Assembly (NCBI GenBank): GCA_010094045.1
Contig: ML986646.1
Location: 66,184-130,183 of the forward strand
Direction: 5' to 3'
Source: Lojkania enalia
Lineage: Eukaryota; Ascomycota; Dothideomycetes; Pleosporales
Length of the DNA: 64,000 bases
Position numbers and translations under genes: made by a program. Below are positions 1-12,457 of this stretch, one piece after another. Positions within the stretch are counted from its first letter, which is position 1; every line of letters starts with the position of its first letter. The notes beneath the pieces are model-generated. The model ran no database searches and was not told the DNA's origin. It saw only the letters and a list, made by a program, of their open reading frames with translations.

Positions 1-3000
1 GATCTAGCATACAGAGACGGACCATGAATGAGCCACACAGGAAGTCACTGTCAAGGTGGATTGCTTATAGACTACATCCATTCCGCTGCAGTACTTCTGT
101 CCACCCCATGCAGGCATCCATGCGACATGGACGACTTTTGGCACTCAAGTTGTAGGCAAGTCGCATTATTCAACGCATTCGAGGCACAAGCAGTGGCTTG
201 CGGTTACTGGTTACTAGTGGATCAATATTGTGAAGTGGGTGTCACCGCGGGAGCGTGGTGGCGATTTTTTGACACGCAATGAGGAGAGAAGTGCTAGCAC
301 TGAGCCACCATCCTTTACGTCCGTAATCTAGCAGCTACTTAGTAAAAGGCTATTATCCACCTACCAGGCAATCTAGATCTCTAGTGAGATCCCTCACGAC
401 TATCCCTGTGCCATTCGCTCGAACGTTCCCTAAGACTGGCACAAATTTCCTTGTCAACCCACAACTCCCCCAGACCATTTCGACGAGCGCCAATAGATGG
501 ACGTACATACCTTAGCTGAGAAGCACAAGCACTTGGAAAGTTCTTCGTCTTCCCGCTCCCGGGCCGCAGGTCGGCACTGATAAACGTACAGTCTACCTCC
601 GCACTACACCCTGATGTTTCTATTTCTCCTCCCCAATATATGCGCGCCGCACTGTATCATTCTTCCCACCCAGACCAACGGCATTTTGCAGAAATACGAC
701 GTCTCCAGTCAACCGGCCGGCCGTCGAGCAGATGATACCAGCGTAAGTTGCAATTATGTGCGACGCAGCTGTCAAAATCTCCCTGCTACCGTGTCGTATG
801 CAATCTCACTACTCCTTTAACGGATAAGGATACCGGACAACAATGTGGGGGAACAGTAGGAGTGCGATACAGAGCACGAGAAGTAAAGGTTGAACATGTC
901 ACTGCCCTCTTTAGTGAAGGGCTATACATCCGTTATTATAGGTGAACAGACAGAAAGATTTGGAAAAAGCGACCAGCTTCCGCTTAACCAAGTTCGAATA
1001 CCCATCCGACACAGTGAGTGGCCTCCAGTTAGGGGTACGATGACGATATTGAGCAACATAGTGCTGGTCTAGGTCTCGCTTAGCGACACTGTCCCTCGAG
1101 GGCTGTGTGTCCATAGTACTTGTTCCGGTAGGATTTCACTGATGGCTGCAGCAATGGGATCAAGCTTTGTGGCGCTTTTGGTGAGGTTGGACATGGGATG
1201 ATCCGAGGTTTATACATGGCCTGCTCGAGTAACGCGCGGAACCAAAGGATATTTCCAACTTCTCGTCCTTCATTAGTATCATAACTCAATGCTAATTATC
1301 CTCACAAAGGACCGAGTCCGGCCATGCGGCGGAGTATACAGGGTATATATGCCCGTCTTCCAGGAATATATGGAGAGTTAGGTCAAGGCGACTAACGCGA
1401 CTAAAGCCTATCATATCAACAGGGCTGGAATGCTAGTCTAGCATTCCGCTTTCCTCTATTTCATACTATCAACAGCTAACTCTCTTGAGTTCTTTGCTAG
1501 TTCTGCCTAGCCGCATCGTCCTCGTTAGCACGACATGTATCTGCTCGGCGACCTCGGCTTGGCAAGTAGCCCAACACACAACCTACCAACTTGAAATAAT
1601 TGGCTCACATTCTCTCGTAGCTGCACCTGTAACTACCCGTACTGCGTTTATTCATTGAGATGCGGTGATCAACGGCCCGTGTCTCCCGCCATTTGCAATA
1701 CCAAACTGTCAAATGCGCGGCATGAAGGAAGCAGTTCCTGACAGGTGCGTAAGACGAGAAGGGCGAAGGACCCTTGATAATTTCACCCTTCTAGAAGCCT
1801 TCCAAGGTCGGCTCACTCTATGATGAATTTTCGAGCAAGTGCAACGGCTCCAGTTTCCGACGTTAGTACGAGATTCGCCTGTATAAGTTCATTGGCTCCA
1901 GTGCGGGTCCGACAGCGAACCAAGTCTGCCTTGTCCTACAGATTTATGAACCGCACAAAACGCGGTTTCGTAACTACTGTCCTCTGTCTCCAGACCGGCG
2001 AGGACGGCCTCCTCGACCAAGTCCCTGGTTCCACGCCAGTCAGACGTTCGGGAACTAGATGCTGCCAACACCACACCACCACCAGCCGATGATTCTTCGA
2101 GGCATGCAGCTATCCTATGCAAGCTAAATATTCATCGGAAACCCCTAAAATCATGCACAAACCCCTCAAGGCTCTACCATAGAAAACCTCCCACCCCGCA
2201 TTTTCCCCACATCTAGAATAAGACCGCGCTGTGAGTCGGATCGGAAGCTGATGCTGCTACCCAGCCAAACAATTAAAAGCCTCCGGGTTTTTCAAAGGAT
2301 AGGCCCACGCTGGGACAGGATAGGCTGCACTGTCCTTAGGTTGCCCATACGGTTGACACAGCCTGAATGCGTAGTGTAGATGTGTTTGTTCTCTTGCCTG
2401 TTCGTCCCGCCTCCCCAATCCGCTCCGTGCACTTGGACTCCGAATACGGTTACAATGCAAGAGTGAATTGTGAAGGGCACAAGAGGCATTGATTACTCGC
2501 TCGGACAATTTGGTTCGGCTGTAGTATTTTCTCCAATTCTCTCGGCGCTGCCCCATCCGCCACACCCTAACCAAAAAAGTCTGTGTAATGAGTGACCTTG
2601 ATTGGATGGAATTCCTCGCAGTTTACATGGACACTATGGAATGATCGAGCGAACATATCCTGACATGAAGGCAACTTACATATGTTTAGGGTATGCTCAA
2701 CGCCGCATTCTGCTTAGACCCGTTCTTGCCAATAGAATCTTTTTGCATTAGATAGTGGAAGGAAAACATGCGCAGAGGAGATCAGAAAGTTGAAAGACGT
2801 GTTTATGGGTTAACACTGCTCTTTCAGCTTCCATCTATCCGCATCAGCCAAGGTACAAATGCACCAAGGATCGTAGATCAATGAGATTCGGCCCTACAGA
2901 AGTGAAGCTGGCACGCATTGATAGCGGTTGATAGCCATGCTCAATATCTTAAAAATACAGAATGCTTGATCGACTTAACGCCAAACGTCTGGCTATCTAT

Positions 3001-3190
3001 TTGCGTCGCCTAACTCGGCGATAACAGTCTCGGATATCCAAGCTGCGAAAGTAAAAAGAGAAACAAAAATAGTCATAACTAGTCATCCATGATCGCTAAC
3101 TCATTACCTGCAACGCCCATGACCCATTCGCTTTTGGGTACCTGGACACCTACGAACCATCACGCCTTACACACAGCGAAAGCAAGTTGA
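1..3190. other. Left-edge region, no gene recognised
   Basis: Only short open frames without recognisable domains are present, and none joins to another through convincing splice signals. A 21-nt hairpin-type inverted repeat lies at 1427-1447. The right end holds the 3' flank of the topoisomerase II gene. A gene with weakly conserved short exons could have been missed here. Confidence 0.5.
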
Positions 3191-6100
3191 TTACTCGCTA
3201 TCATCGTCAAAGTCCGCCTCAGACGCCTCGTCCTCACTTTCATCATCTTCATCGCTGTCTTTGAGAGTATACTTTGCTTTAGCAGCAGCGGCCCTGCGTC
3301 CAGGCCGAGAAGCGGCGGCGCGGGGTTTGGGCGTTGGCACATCATCGTCTTCATCGGATAGGATGTCGTTGGCGAGGGCATCGGCGTCCTCCATCTCGTC
3401 TGAATCGATAATATTCTTCGGAGCAGGCTTGGTCTTGCTTGGCGCCGTTTCCTTGACTTTGCTGAGTTTTGTTGCATAAGCCTTTGCTGCGGGGCTTAAT
3501 TGTATATTCTTCTTAGCAACGACAGCAGGTGCAGTAGTCTTGGGCTTCTCGGCCGCCTTCGAGTTCTTTACTGCAGCTTTGGACGCTGGCTTGACGGGTT
3601 TGGCGACGGGTTTGGCAACCGGTTTGGAGGTGACCCTGCTACTTGCAGCTTTGATTCCGAAGCCAAAATCGTCATCATCATCAGATGCCATGATGGTGTC
3701 GTTAACATTGCGCGGAGCTGGCTTCTCAGGAGATGCTCTGGGTAAAAGGCCCTCGTAGTTTGTCTCATCATCATCATCCAGGTCAGTAGGGCTGCTCTTT
3801 TGCATGCCCAAGCGACCTGGAATCTTGGACGTTGTGGCTGAGCTACCAGGACGAGTATTTCCACCGCTTGATGGCCTATTCGTAGTAGTGGAGAATAGCG
3901 GACGATCGCCAGCGCCACCACCGATTGTCTTGACCATGCTGCTCACATCATCAAGGAGATTACCACCCAAATCATCACTATCGCTGTCGTCGTCAATGAC
4001 ATAGTTTGTGGCCTTCTTTGTTGCTCCACGGGCTGTACGTGAGGTTGTGATTGTTTCCGCTGGTTTCTTCTCCGCCTCTTTGGCGACAGCAGCGAACACG
4101 TCAGAATCATCATCTTCCGACTCGAGAAGTACAGCAGTAGTCTTTTTGGGGTTCTTTGAACCTGCTGGGCGACCTCGCTTCGTAGCTGGGACCGGGGCTG
4201 GTGCGCCAACATCCATCCCGCCATCAGTGGAGGGCGTTGGCTCCTTTTTGTGAAGATACTTGAAGGGGTCATTAGGTTTTGGAGGGATAGAACCTGACGA
4301 GCCCATTCGCTTTAAGGCTTCTGTTGCACTGGCTTTCCGTTGAGGAGGATCTTTATTCGTAAGGTAGCCCAGTATGCCTCCCGGCTTGGACTTGCTCGTA
4401 GCAGCTTTCTTCTTGGTTGGTCCAAAATCTGAGTCTGACCCGTCATCTGATCCGCTGTCGCCATGCTTTCTCTTCTTCTTGCCCTTGCCCTTCGATGCCC
4501 CAATACCGAGCTTTTGTGAAGCACGGCGGCCCATTTTGAGGAGCCTCTTGGCCTCTGCAGCTTCTTCATCAAGTTGAGCATTCCACTCATCTACGAATGC
4601 ATCGAGATCGTGATTCCAAATATCTTTGGGCGTTAGCCTAATGAGGGCGTCTATCTCGAGTTCTTTGTCGCCAATCTGTTTCATAAGCTTCTCGATTCGT
4701 TCTTGAGTAAGAGAATAGATGGCCATCTAAGTAATGTTAGTGATCATTAGGCTTTAGGGAACGTTCATGACACATACCCCTAGCAGATAGTCAAAATCGT
4801 TCGCTCCGGCTGCAACCTCACCCTCTTCCTCCTCCTCTTCAACTATTTCCTCAAGTTCGCCGGCTTTCTTGGCATCGGCGACCTTGGGGATTGGTTTGAA
4901 ACCAAGCTTCTGGAGCTCCGCAACAAGGACGGCTTTCTTCTTCTTCGATACGACAAGTTTCCCATCAATTATCATTTTAATGAAACGTGATTGATTGCTA
5001 AGCTTCTCAAGCTCTTTTTGCAACTCGTCCAACTGATGGGACTGTAGGCTGTTATTACCGTACTGACTTAAATCATTAAAAAGTGACTTACCTTCCGCTT
5101 CTCATAGTACCTCAGACGGATATGGTAGAACTCCTCCATAATGTCTAGCACGGTGGCGTACTTATGAATACGACCTTGAGCATCGAACGCGACTAAATTA
5201 GAAGTTGCCATTGTTTTTGCAAGTTTGAAAGTCTCTTCAAGACCCTTGGCAAGCGCATTGGCCATGTGTTTGTCCTCCATCTTGATAATGAAATGCACCC
5301 TATCAGGAGTATTGTATTCCGTATAGTCTTTGATGAATGAAGGGGATTTGTCTGCTTTGATGATGTCTTCAAGCCTGTCCTTGAAGTCTTGCGTCCAGTA
5401 GCGAACGGGAAGCTCAGTGATCTCGACCTCGTTGTCACCCGTCTGTCGAATAGTGCCTGTAAATTTGAACCGGTCTCCACCGATATCCTCAGTTTGACCG
5501 GTGAAACCGCGGAACCATGGAATCATCGGCTTCATATCTTCTTTCGTGGCACCTTCTGCCATGCGGATCCGAAGATTCTCTATAATGTCCATTGGGTTGT
5601 AATTCGGAATCGAAGAGCTCCAACCGGTACCGATGCCGTCGGCGCCATTGACTAAGACCATGGGTATAATCGGGACATACATTTCAGGCTCAATTTTATT
5701 GCCGTCGGACTCGCCGTACTTCAGCAGTGCATCATCATGAGGGTGGAATACCCTTCGAGCAAACGGGGACAATCGAGTATAGATATACCTTGCGCTGGCC
5801 GCATCGGCGCCACCTTGAAGACGGGAACCGAAGTTACCGCTAGGTTCTAAGCAGTTGATGTTGTTCGAACCAACAAAAGTCTGAGCAAGGCCAATGATGG
5901 TACCTTGCATAGACGATTCACCGTAAGCATAATCGGTCGTGCCAGATACGGAACCTGCGAGGTCCACAACCTTGACATCCTTCTTGAGATTTCGTCTGAG
6001 ACAAGTGTACAAAACCTTACGTTGGCCAGGCTTGAAACCATCAACCACAGACGGGATGGAACGCAGATTGTCTGCTATGCTGAATAGGATAAGTTCCTTG

Positions 6101-8634
6101 TTAACGAAATCATCGTAGCTAATGCGGTTTGTGGTAAGGTCCAGGTGATTCCCTGGAACGAAATCTCTCAACCATTCCTTTCGAGCATCGGCTTTCTTCT
6201 TAGAAAAAGCCAACTCGATGAGACCTTCCTCCTCCGCTTGCATCGTATGGAACTCCTTGAGGTGAGTATCTAAATCTTTGAAGTAGACTTGAGCATCAGA
6301 TATGCTACTGGTACCCAATCCCTTGAAGTACTTGTGTTCCCATTTCTCGTTCTTGTGTTGTTCCTTCCATTCTTCGTATTCAGGCATTGAATAGAAGCTC
6401 TTCAAATTCTTGGGATGTTTCGGGTCACCCTTCCATACCTTGACAATGGGGGTGATGAACTCCAGAAGGAAACCAGGGATCTTGAGAAGACTTGGGAATT
6501 GGCATTGGAGGAAGTTGATCAACAAACCCTTGATGTGGCTTCCGTCGTGATCCTGATCAGTCATGATCATGATATGCCCGTAGCGAAGGCCTCGAGTATC
6601 TGTATACTCTTTCTTATGTTGAAGACCAATGAACTTCTTGATATTTTGAATTTCCTGATTCTTCGAAATCTGGTCAATAGAAGCATCTCTCACGTTGAGT
6701 AGTTTACCACGAAGAGGAAATACTCCAAAAAGGTCAGGATTGACTACAGCGCGTCCAGCCAGAGCGAGAAGGGCAGCTGAGTCACCTTCCGTGAGAATCA
6801 GAGTGCAGTGATAACCATCCTTTGTACCTGCTTTGTTCGCATCTGTAAGCTTCGAGTTGCTCATACGACTTCGCTTGTTACCGTCGGTTTTCTTGAGCAA
6901 TTGATCCGCCTTCTGTTGTGCGAAGTGTAGAATGTTCTGAATGACTTCAGTCTTCTCGATCTGTTTGAGGAACTTGTCGCTCACGACAGGCTTGCTGCCG
7001 AACTGGCTTGATTTGGTTGTCAACTGCTCTTTCGTTTGCGATGTAAAGGCCGGGTTGATGATTTGACAATTGACGAACAAGAAGATGTGATTCTTGATCT
7101 GGGCAGGTTTAAGTTTGTAGCCGCCCTTGTTCTTCTTCTTGACCATATCCATAAGCTTGTCGACGATCTGCTCCGCAATGAAGTTGACGTGCGTTCCACC
7201 TGACGTTGTGGCAATGGAGTTGACGAAAGATACTTGATTGAAGGATCCATCCGACACAGCAAAACCGATGTCCCACCTCTCATGTTTATCGGTGATGATG
7301 ACTTCTTTCCCTTTCTCCTGGCTATCGTCCTTCCCTTGCTCTTTGGCTATAGCCTTCGTATACATCTCCATGTACTTCGCAAAGCTGCTGATCTTGACTC
7401 GCTCGCCGTTGAGGTATACCTTAACACCCCGCACTGTACCGGCCATGTCATAAGTCCTGCGTTTCACAAGCGCTTCAAAATCATCATCCATGCCAGCCAT
7501 TCCGAATTTGCTAAAGTCGGCTTTGTACGTGACCTTCGTGTAGTCGTCGCTCTTGTGGTCTGTGATTTTAGCTTTTCCCATCTTACTCATATTTTGGGTC
7601 CAAGTCTGCTTATATTTCTTCTTCTGTCTCGAGTCCACTGTTTCTACAGTGAACTCTGTACTGAAAACATTACAGAGCTTCGCGCCGTAACCATTTCGAC
7701 CGCCGGTAATCTTCTGCTGATCATCATTGTAATTAGACGATGTGAGAAGATGCCCAAAAATCATTTCTGGAACATAGATGCCATGTTCCTAATCTGTCAG
7801 CGCGTGTATTAAACAAAAGAGTTAATCAAGAAAAGACACATACTTTGTGTATTTCGACGGGTATACCCCTTCCGTCGTTTCGTACCGAAATTTCGCCAGA
7901 CTCCCTGTCAACTGTAACCCTAATCTCGCTCATGTTCTTGTCATTCTGCTTATTATCGGCCGCGTTGACAAGAATCTCATCAAAGATCTTGTATAAACCC
8001 GGCACGTAGCCAACCTCGCGAAATTCCATTGATTCTGTTGTCGAGTTGTATACCCACATCTTTTGGTCGGTCCGCTCCACAGAGCCAATGTAGGTATCCG
8101 GTCGCTTCATGATGTGTTCCAAATGTGTGAGCTATCGACGCGTTAGCCAAGGCTTGTTCTCTAATTAGATTATTTAGAACGCACCATTTGGTACCTGTCG
8201 CTCGCACTGTTCGAGCCTCTTTTGGGCGCTTCAACTAGTGCATCGTCGACTCCATCAACGTCAAAGCTCTCGTTGGCGATGTTCGCAAGTGGCTTCCCAC
8301 TTGTCCTCTTCGGTCCAGATGGCTTCCTTTGCTTTGGGGGAGTATCTGCAAGCAACGCCTCATCGCTATCATCACCAAAGGGACCTTCGTCGATATCGAC
8401 GTCCGAATTCTCGTCGTCGGGGTCCGCTTTGCGCTTCTTCTTTGGAGCGACCTTTGTTGTTTTGGGTTTTGTTTGTGTCGCATCTTTCGGAGGACGTCCT
8501 CTAGGCTTGCCTACTGTGGCAGATTTCTTGGGTGCTGCGGCTTTGGGTTTGGCAGCTTTGACAGCCTTGACGGGCTGAGCGAAGTCCGAATCATCGCCCT
8601 CCTCGAAGACACAGTCCATCAGAGAGTCGTCCAT
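3191..8634 (-). CDS. TOP2: DNA topoisomerase II, five exons
   Basis: Type IIA topoisomerase, the ATP-dependent double-strand passage enzyme of the nucleus needed for chromosome segregation. Exons by splice signals and phase are 8634-8185, 8131-7844, 7788-5092, 5041-4778 and 4726-3191, giving 1744 aa; the four introns are 50-55 nt. Visible signatures in order: a basic, acidic-patched N-terminal extension (about 1-150); the GHKL ATPase with the catalytic Asp-Glu of KIFDEILVNAADN (Glu202) and the GGRNGYGAK loop (about 275-283); the TOPRIM domain with EGDSA (580-584) and DQDHDG (657-662); and the breakage-reunion domain with active Tyr914 in ARYIYT. The last 500 residues are Lys/Ser/Asp-rich and look disordered, as in other eukaryotic enzymes, with acidic-serine clusters suggestive of casein kinase 2 sites. 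The size is usual for fungal Top2. The start is the first ATG in frame (MDDSLMD). Confidence 0.97.
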
Positions 8635-9189
8635 GGTGCAACGCAGTCGATTGAAAATGTCCCGGAGGACGAGAACAAGGGTAAACGAGCGTTGTAGCCA
8701 AGCTGTATGAAAGCGTGGTAAGACCGAGTAAAAGGGTTGTTGTTGTAGAGAAGGAACCTAAGTAGGCTAATGTAAACACGACCTGCGCGCGTGTTTTGGT
8801 TGCCGTTGCTATTTGGAATCGGGCCGAAGTAATGCCGACACCACTCACTAGCGTGCTACGCCTGAAGGATTTTACACGTGCTCCTCCATTGGACACATGA
8901 CTAACTCACACTAGGCTCTATAGGGAGGATAAGTTGACCAATTATGAGGTTTGGGAAGACTGACGCGTGCTGATATAGCATCGATGTTTGAATACGTAAG
9001 GTACAACGACTGGCAAGCCTTAGTGAGGAGGCTTAGCAGAGCTTTATCTGCATACAAGCCTCACGATTCGGACTCAATATTTACATATGCATTTTACTTG
9101 TAAGTACTATTATTCTGAAGTAGGACTGTGGCGAATTTTATAACTGTCAGAGCACTAATTAATTACAGGGTCCTAGAGGGATTTGCCCA
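8635..9189. other. Intergenic, TOP2 upstream region
   Basis: This is the upstream region of TOP2 and, at its far end, the 3' flank of the neighbouring oxidoreductase gene, which lies on the same strand. No open frame or RNA gene could be supported. Confidence 0.5.
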
Positions 9190-10533
9190 CTATATCTTGA
9201 TGACCACTTTACCCTGAATCGTTCCATTAAGGATCATTTGCAACCCATCTGTCGCTCTCTCTAGTGGCAATACCGCAGATATGTAGGGCTCGAGCTTGTG
9301 CGTCGCTACAAACTCTACAAGGTCCTCAAATTCCTTTTTGTTACCTGCATAGGACCCGTGAATATTAATACCTTGTGTAAATAGCTTCATCAGGTCCACT
9401 TCTGCAGTCATGCCACCGCTATGCAACCCGCAACTTACCAGAGTACCTCCAGCAGCAAGACTCTCCATTGAGTGTTTGAAAGTTTGCGCCCCACTCATAT
9501 CGAACACCGCGGCCACTTTCTCCGGAAGTTCTTCACCAGGCTGGAATGTGCGATGGGCGCCTAGGCTCGTTGCTTTAGATTGCTTTTCTTCGGTGCGCCC
9601 AGTACACCATACTTCCATGCCTGCCGCACGGCCCAATTGAATCAAAGCAGTGGCGACTCCACCTGTAGAACCTTGAACAAGCATCTTTTGGTCCATTTGC
9701 AAACCTGAACGGGTGAATAGCATGCGGTAGGCAGTAAGCCATGCGATTCCCAGTACCGAAGCGGTTTCAAAGGACATATTTGCTGGCTTTTTAATAATGT
9801 TGCCCTCGGGTACGATCACATACTCCGCCAGAGATCCCTGCGTTAGCTCGCCCAATACGTGTCGAGCAGGATCAAGAGTGCTATCACCTTCGAAGTCGGG
9901 GTTGCCCATGACAGGGTAAATGATGACTTCCGTACCATCTTCCAGCATACCAGCAGCCTCGTTGCCAAGGATTAGAGGGAATTCTAGCTCAAACATACCC
10001 AGACCACGCAGGGTAAAGATATCGTGATAGTTAAGGCCGGCGGCGGAGACTTTGACTCTGACCCACCCCTTAGGTGGCTTGGGAATCTTCCAAATGTCGC
10101 TACGAACAGCAGATATGGGATCCGAGTCGTTCCCATAGGCAGCCCATACAGCTCGCATAGTTGGCTCGTCGGGCTTGATCTGATTGATACGAAGAAGCCT
10201 GATTTTGGTCTGATCGTCCATTTCAAAGTAAAGATAAAGCGGAAATGGCTCGGTAATGCCATAATCGGCTTCGTAGTCCCCTTCCATCATAACATGTACC
10301 CAGGGCTGTCCGTGCGATAAGCCCGTCTCTCGAACCTCGATCCTTGCCCGATGGTTTTCGAGACCCGATTTGAACCAAGCTCGAATTGATTCAGGGCCAA
10401 TGTATTGCTTGGCTTCGTCTATCAAATTGGCGTCTGGGGAGAAACATGACTGAAATTGAAAGCTGTTGAGTGTACTGATGGCTTCAATAGCCAAGCGAAC
10501 AGTCTCTGGAAGGCTTGTAGACAGGGACATCAT
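9190..10533 (-). CDS. NTF2-like/SnoaL-type domain fused to zinc-independent MDR oxidoreductase
   Basis: Predicted 447-aa NAD(P)H-dependent oxidoreductase in a single exon. Residues about 8-118 resemble a SnoaL/NTF2-like alpha-beta cone domain, with a run of alternating strands and the FPLYLYFEMD segment. From about residue 126 (MRAVWAAYG) a medium-chain dehydrogenase/quinone-reductase fold begins: the GroES-like part with VKVSAAGLNYHD, then the Rossmann part with the nucleotide loop QGSTGGVATAL (287-297). The cysteine/histidine zinc ligands of classical alcohol dehydrogenases are missing, which fits the zinc-independent quinone-reductase branch. I chose the first of two adjacent ATGs at 10533; the open frame continues upstream without an ATG. 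It is divergent from a Zn2Cys6 regulator 643 bp away, so a regulator-target relationship is possible. The substrate is unknown. The domain pairing is unusual. Confidence 0.85.
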   Translation of the reverse strand: MMSLSTSLPETVRLAIEAISTLNSFQFQSCFSPDANLIDEAKQYIGPESIRAWFKSGLENHRARIEVRETGLSHGQPWVHVMMEGDYEADYGITEPFPLYLYFEMDDQTKIRLLRINQIKPDEPTMRAVWAAYGNDSDPISAVRSDIWKIPKPPKGWVRVKVSAAGLNYHDIFTLRGLGMFELEFPLILGNEAAGMLEDGTEVIIYPVMGNPDFEGDSTLDPARHVLGELTQGSLAEYVIVPEGNIIKKPANMSFETASVLGIAWLTAYRMLFTRSGLQMDQKMLVQGSTGGVATALIQLGRAAGMEVWCTGRTEEKQSKATSLGAHRTFQPGEELPEKVAAVFDMSGAQTFKHSMESLAAGGTLVSCGLHSGGMTAEVDLMKLFTQGINIHGSYAGNKKEFEDLVEFVATHKLEPYISAVLPLERATDGLQMILNGTIQGKVVIKI

Positions 10534-11176
10534 GAGCGAAATATGCTGAATGAGTCGAGCAGTACACAGGGAGATAGGTCTGAGGATATTGAAGAATTCT
10601 ATCAACTCAAAACTTTTTCACTCCTTATATTCCCTCTCAATATCGCCTCCAAATGCGCTATTGCGCCTCCTCAACCTCATCACCTTAACGTTAGTTTCTC
10701 GCCATAACGATTTTGATTATGTAGAGCGTCAGCAATCCACTACTATGCTGACGCGACTCGCGACGGACGCAAGCTTATCGCAGCGCCTCTTTGGAGCGGG
10801 TGCACGTGAATCGTACACTTCCATTTAAGTTGCGGAGTGGCGGGTGGAGTTGCGGAATTGTCTAACCCATCTGGGTACGATCTAAACCCTCCCTAGCCAA
10901 GCTTGACACGAAGCATAAATGATTCAGACTGTCTAGAGTGTCCTCTCACGATACCCTCGAGAGATATTCTCAGAGTTTCTTTCAGCCTTTGAGTAAGCAC
11001 CGTTTCTAAAGTCGGGGGCTGACTTGGCTTTTGATTCCCGTAGCGCCGGGTTTCAAATAGTGTGCAACATTGGCTTTGTAATCTCAGCTCAGCCTTCTTT
11101 TGATCTTCATCTAACCTGCCGTGTCCCACCGCTCTCCGCAAACTCCACCTCACAACTACACAGAGCACCTCTCACA
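10534..11176. promoter_or_regulatory. Divergent intergenic region between MDR fusion gene and Zn2Cys6 regulator
   Basis: This 643-bp stretch separates two divergently transcribed genes and must hold both promoters. The frame of the regulator is open upstream of its ATG but lacks an earlier ATG. I see no clear inverted CGG pair of the sort bound by Zn2Cys6 dimers. Confidence 0.5.
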
Positions 11177-12457
11177 ATGTCGGACGGCCCACCATCCAGG
11201 CGGAAATCATGCAGGGAATGCGTTACCGCGAAGCGCAAGTGCACCCAGGAGCTCCCTCGATGCAAGCGCTGCGCCAAGAAGAACATTATGTGTTCCTATC
11301 CTAATGGTCGGGGTTCTGTTTCCCAAATGGCCTTTCCGGAACTGGAGTTCCCTTGGCTGGATGACATGATGCAAAATCCGAATATGCTTCCCTGGTCTGG
11401 AGGTCTTCAGCCACAGCTGTCGAGTATCGCGCCGCTATCTACCTCAAGCATGGATTCAGGAGTTGAGATGGAGGCCGTTCATCAGAACAACGTGCCGGAC
11501 TATCTACTTGCAGCAGAAGGTCCTGTCAAAACTACTTTGTCAAGGCCGGAGACCGAAGCGGCTCTTCATCGTTTTAAGACCTGGCCCGAGAAATGGCTGA
11601 AAGAGGGCAAGGCGCCCTTTATCCACCCTCGCCTTTACGCTAGTAGCATGCCGAAATCTCTTCAAGACGCATATGCCGCATGCGCCATATACTCTACGAA
11701 AACAGCTCAGAATGGATTTGTTGCCTTTACTGTCATTGAAGCTAGGGCAAATGAGCTCCTACGTTCGCCTAACCAAGCATCATGGACACCACTCGACCTT
11801 CTTGCAGCAGTACAAGCCCTCCTTATATTCCAGTTCATTCGTTTGTTCGATGGTGATATCAGACAACGCGCACTGGCCGAACAAGCCGAGCCGATCCTAG
11901 AAGCGTGGACCGAGCAGCTCAAATCTCGAACTGAGGAAGAGCAAAAGTTCACCACTATCACCGCCCCTTCATGGTGCTCCTGGATTTTTGGTGAGAGTGT
12001 CCGCCGGACGATCACCATGGCAGTGTTCCTCTCTGGCATTTATTCACTGGTCAAGCAAGGTTATTGTACGCTTGCTGAGAAGGTCACCGCTAATTCTTTT
12101 ACTGCTCAACGCCAACTTTGGGAAACTACTTCGGCCTTGGAGTGGGACCGTGTGCGGCAAACATATAAGCCTTATTGGGTCGAGAAGATGAATTTCGACA
12201 CAATCCTACGAGAAGGAAAAGGCGTTGAGCTTGACGACTTCGGCATGGTCATGCTCATTACTTACAGAGGCCAAGATACCGTAGACGACTGGCTGGCAAC
12301 GAGCAATATGGAAAGGCATTTAGTCATGGATTCTAACCTTCATCAGAGTATACTAGGTATGGTTCAGTATGGGGACGTTGCGTCGGTGTCTTCGTCATCA
12401 GATCGGTTTCAGAGTGATCATAGTCATCACAGTGGGTCCGTTATTGCTACGAATTAA
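11177..12457 (+). CDS. Zn(II)2Cys6 binuclear-cluster transcription regulator
   Basis: A 426-aa single-exon fungal regulator. The N-terminus carries the Gal4-type zinc cluster with cysteines 12, 15, 22, 29, 32 and 39, in the canonical C-x2-C-x6-C-x6-C-x2-C-x6-C spacing, embedded in basic residues and followed by CSYPNGRG. The rest is mostly helical with hydrophobic stretches around LLAAVQALLIFQFIRL and TMAVFLSGIYSLV, like the middle region of short pathway-type regulators; the longer fungal_trans domain is not evident. The C-terminal tail is Ser/His-rich. The start is the ATG in context CACAATGTC just before the cluster; upstream in-frame codons lack an ATG. It is divergent from the MDR/NTF2-like oxidoreductase, a plausible but untested target. 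Confidence 0.88.
   Translation: MSDGPPSRRKSCRECVTAKRKCTQELPRCKRCAKKNIMCSYPNGRGSVSQMAFPELEFPWLDDMMQNPNMLPWSGGLQPQLSSIAPLSTSSMDSGVEMEAVHQNNVPDYLLAAEGPVKTTLSRPETEAALHRFKTWPEKWLKEGKAPFIHPRLYASSMPKSLQDAYAACAIYSTKTAQNGFVAFTVIEARANELLRSPNQASWTPLDLLAAVQALLIFQFIRLFDGDIRQRALAEQAEPILEAWTEQLKSRTEEEQKFTTITAPSWCSWIFGESVRRTITMAVFLSGIYSLVKQGYCTLAEKVTANSFTAQRQLWETTSALEWDRVRQTYKPYWVEKMNFDTILREGKGVELDDFGMVMLITYRGQDTVDDWLATSNMERHLVMDSNLHQSILGMVQYGDVASVSSSSDRFQSDHSHHSGSVIATN

Noticed and set aside
1889..2574. Minus-strand frames of 77-105 codons near the left edge
   Set aside because: No recognisable domain, and overlapping frames on both strands have similar length.
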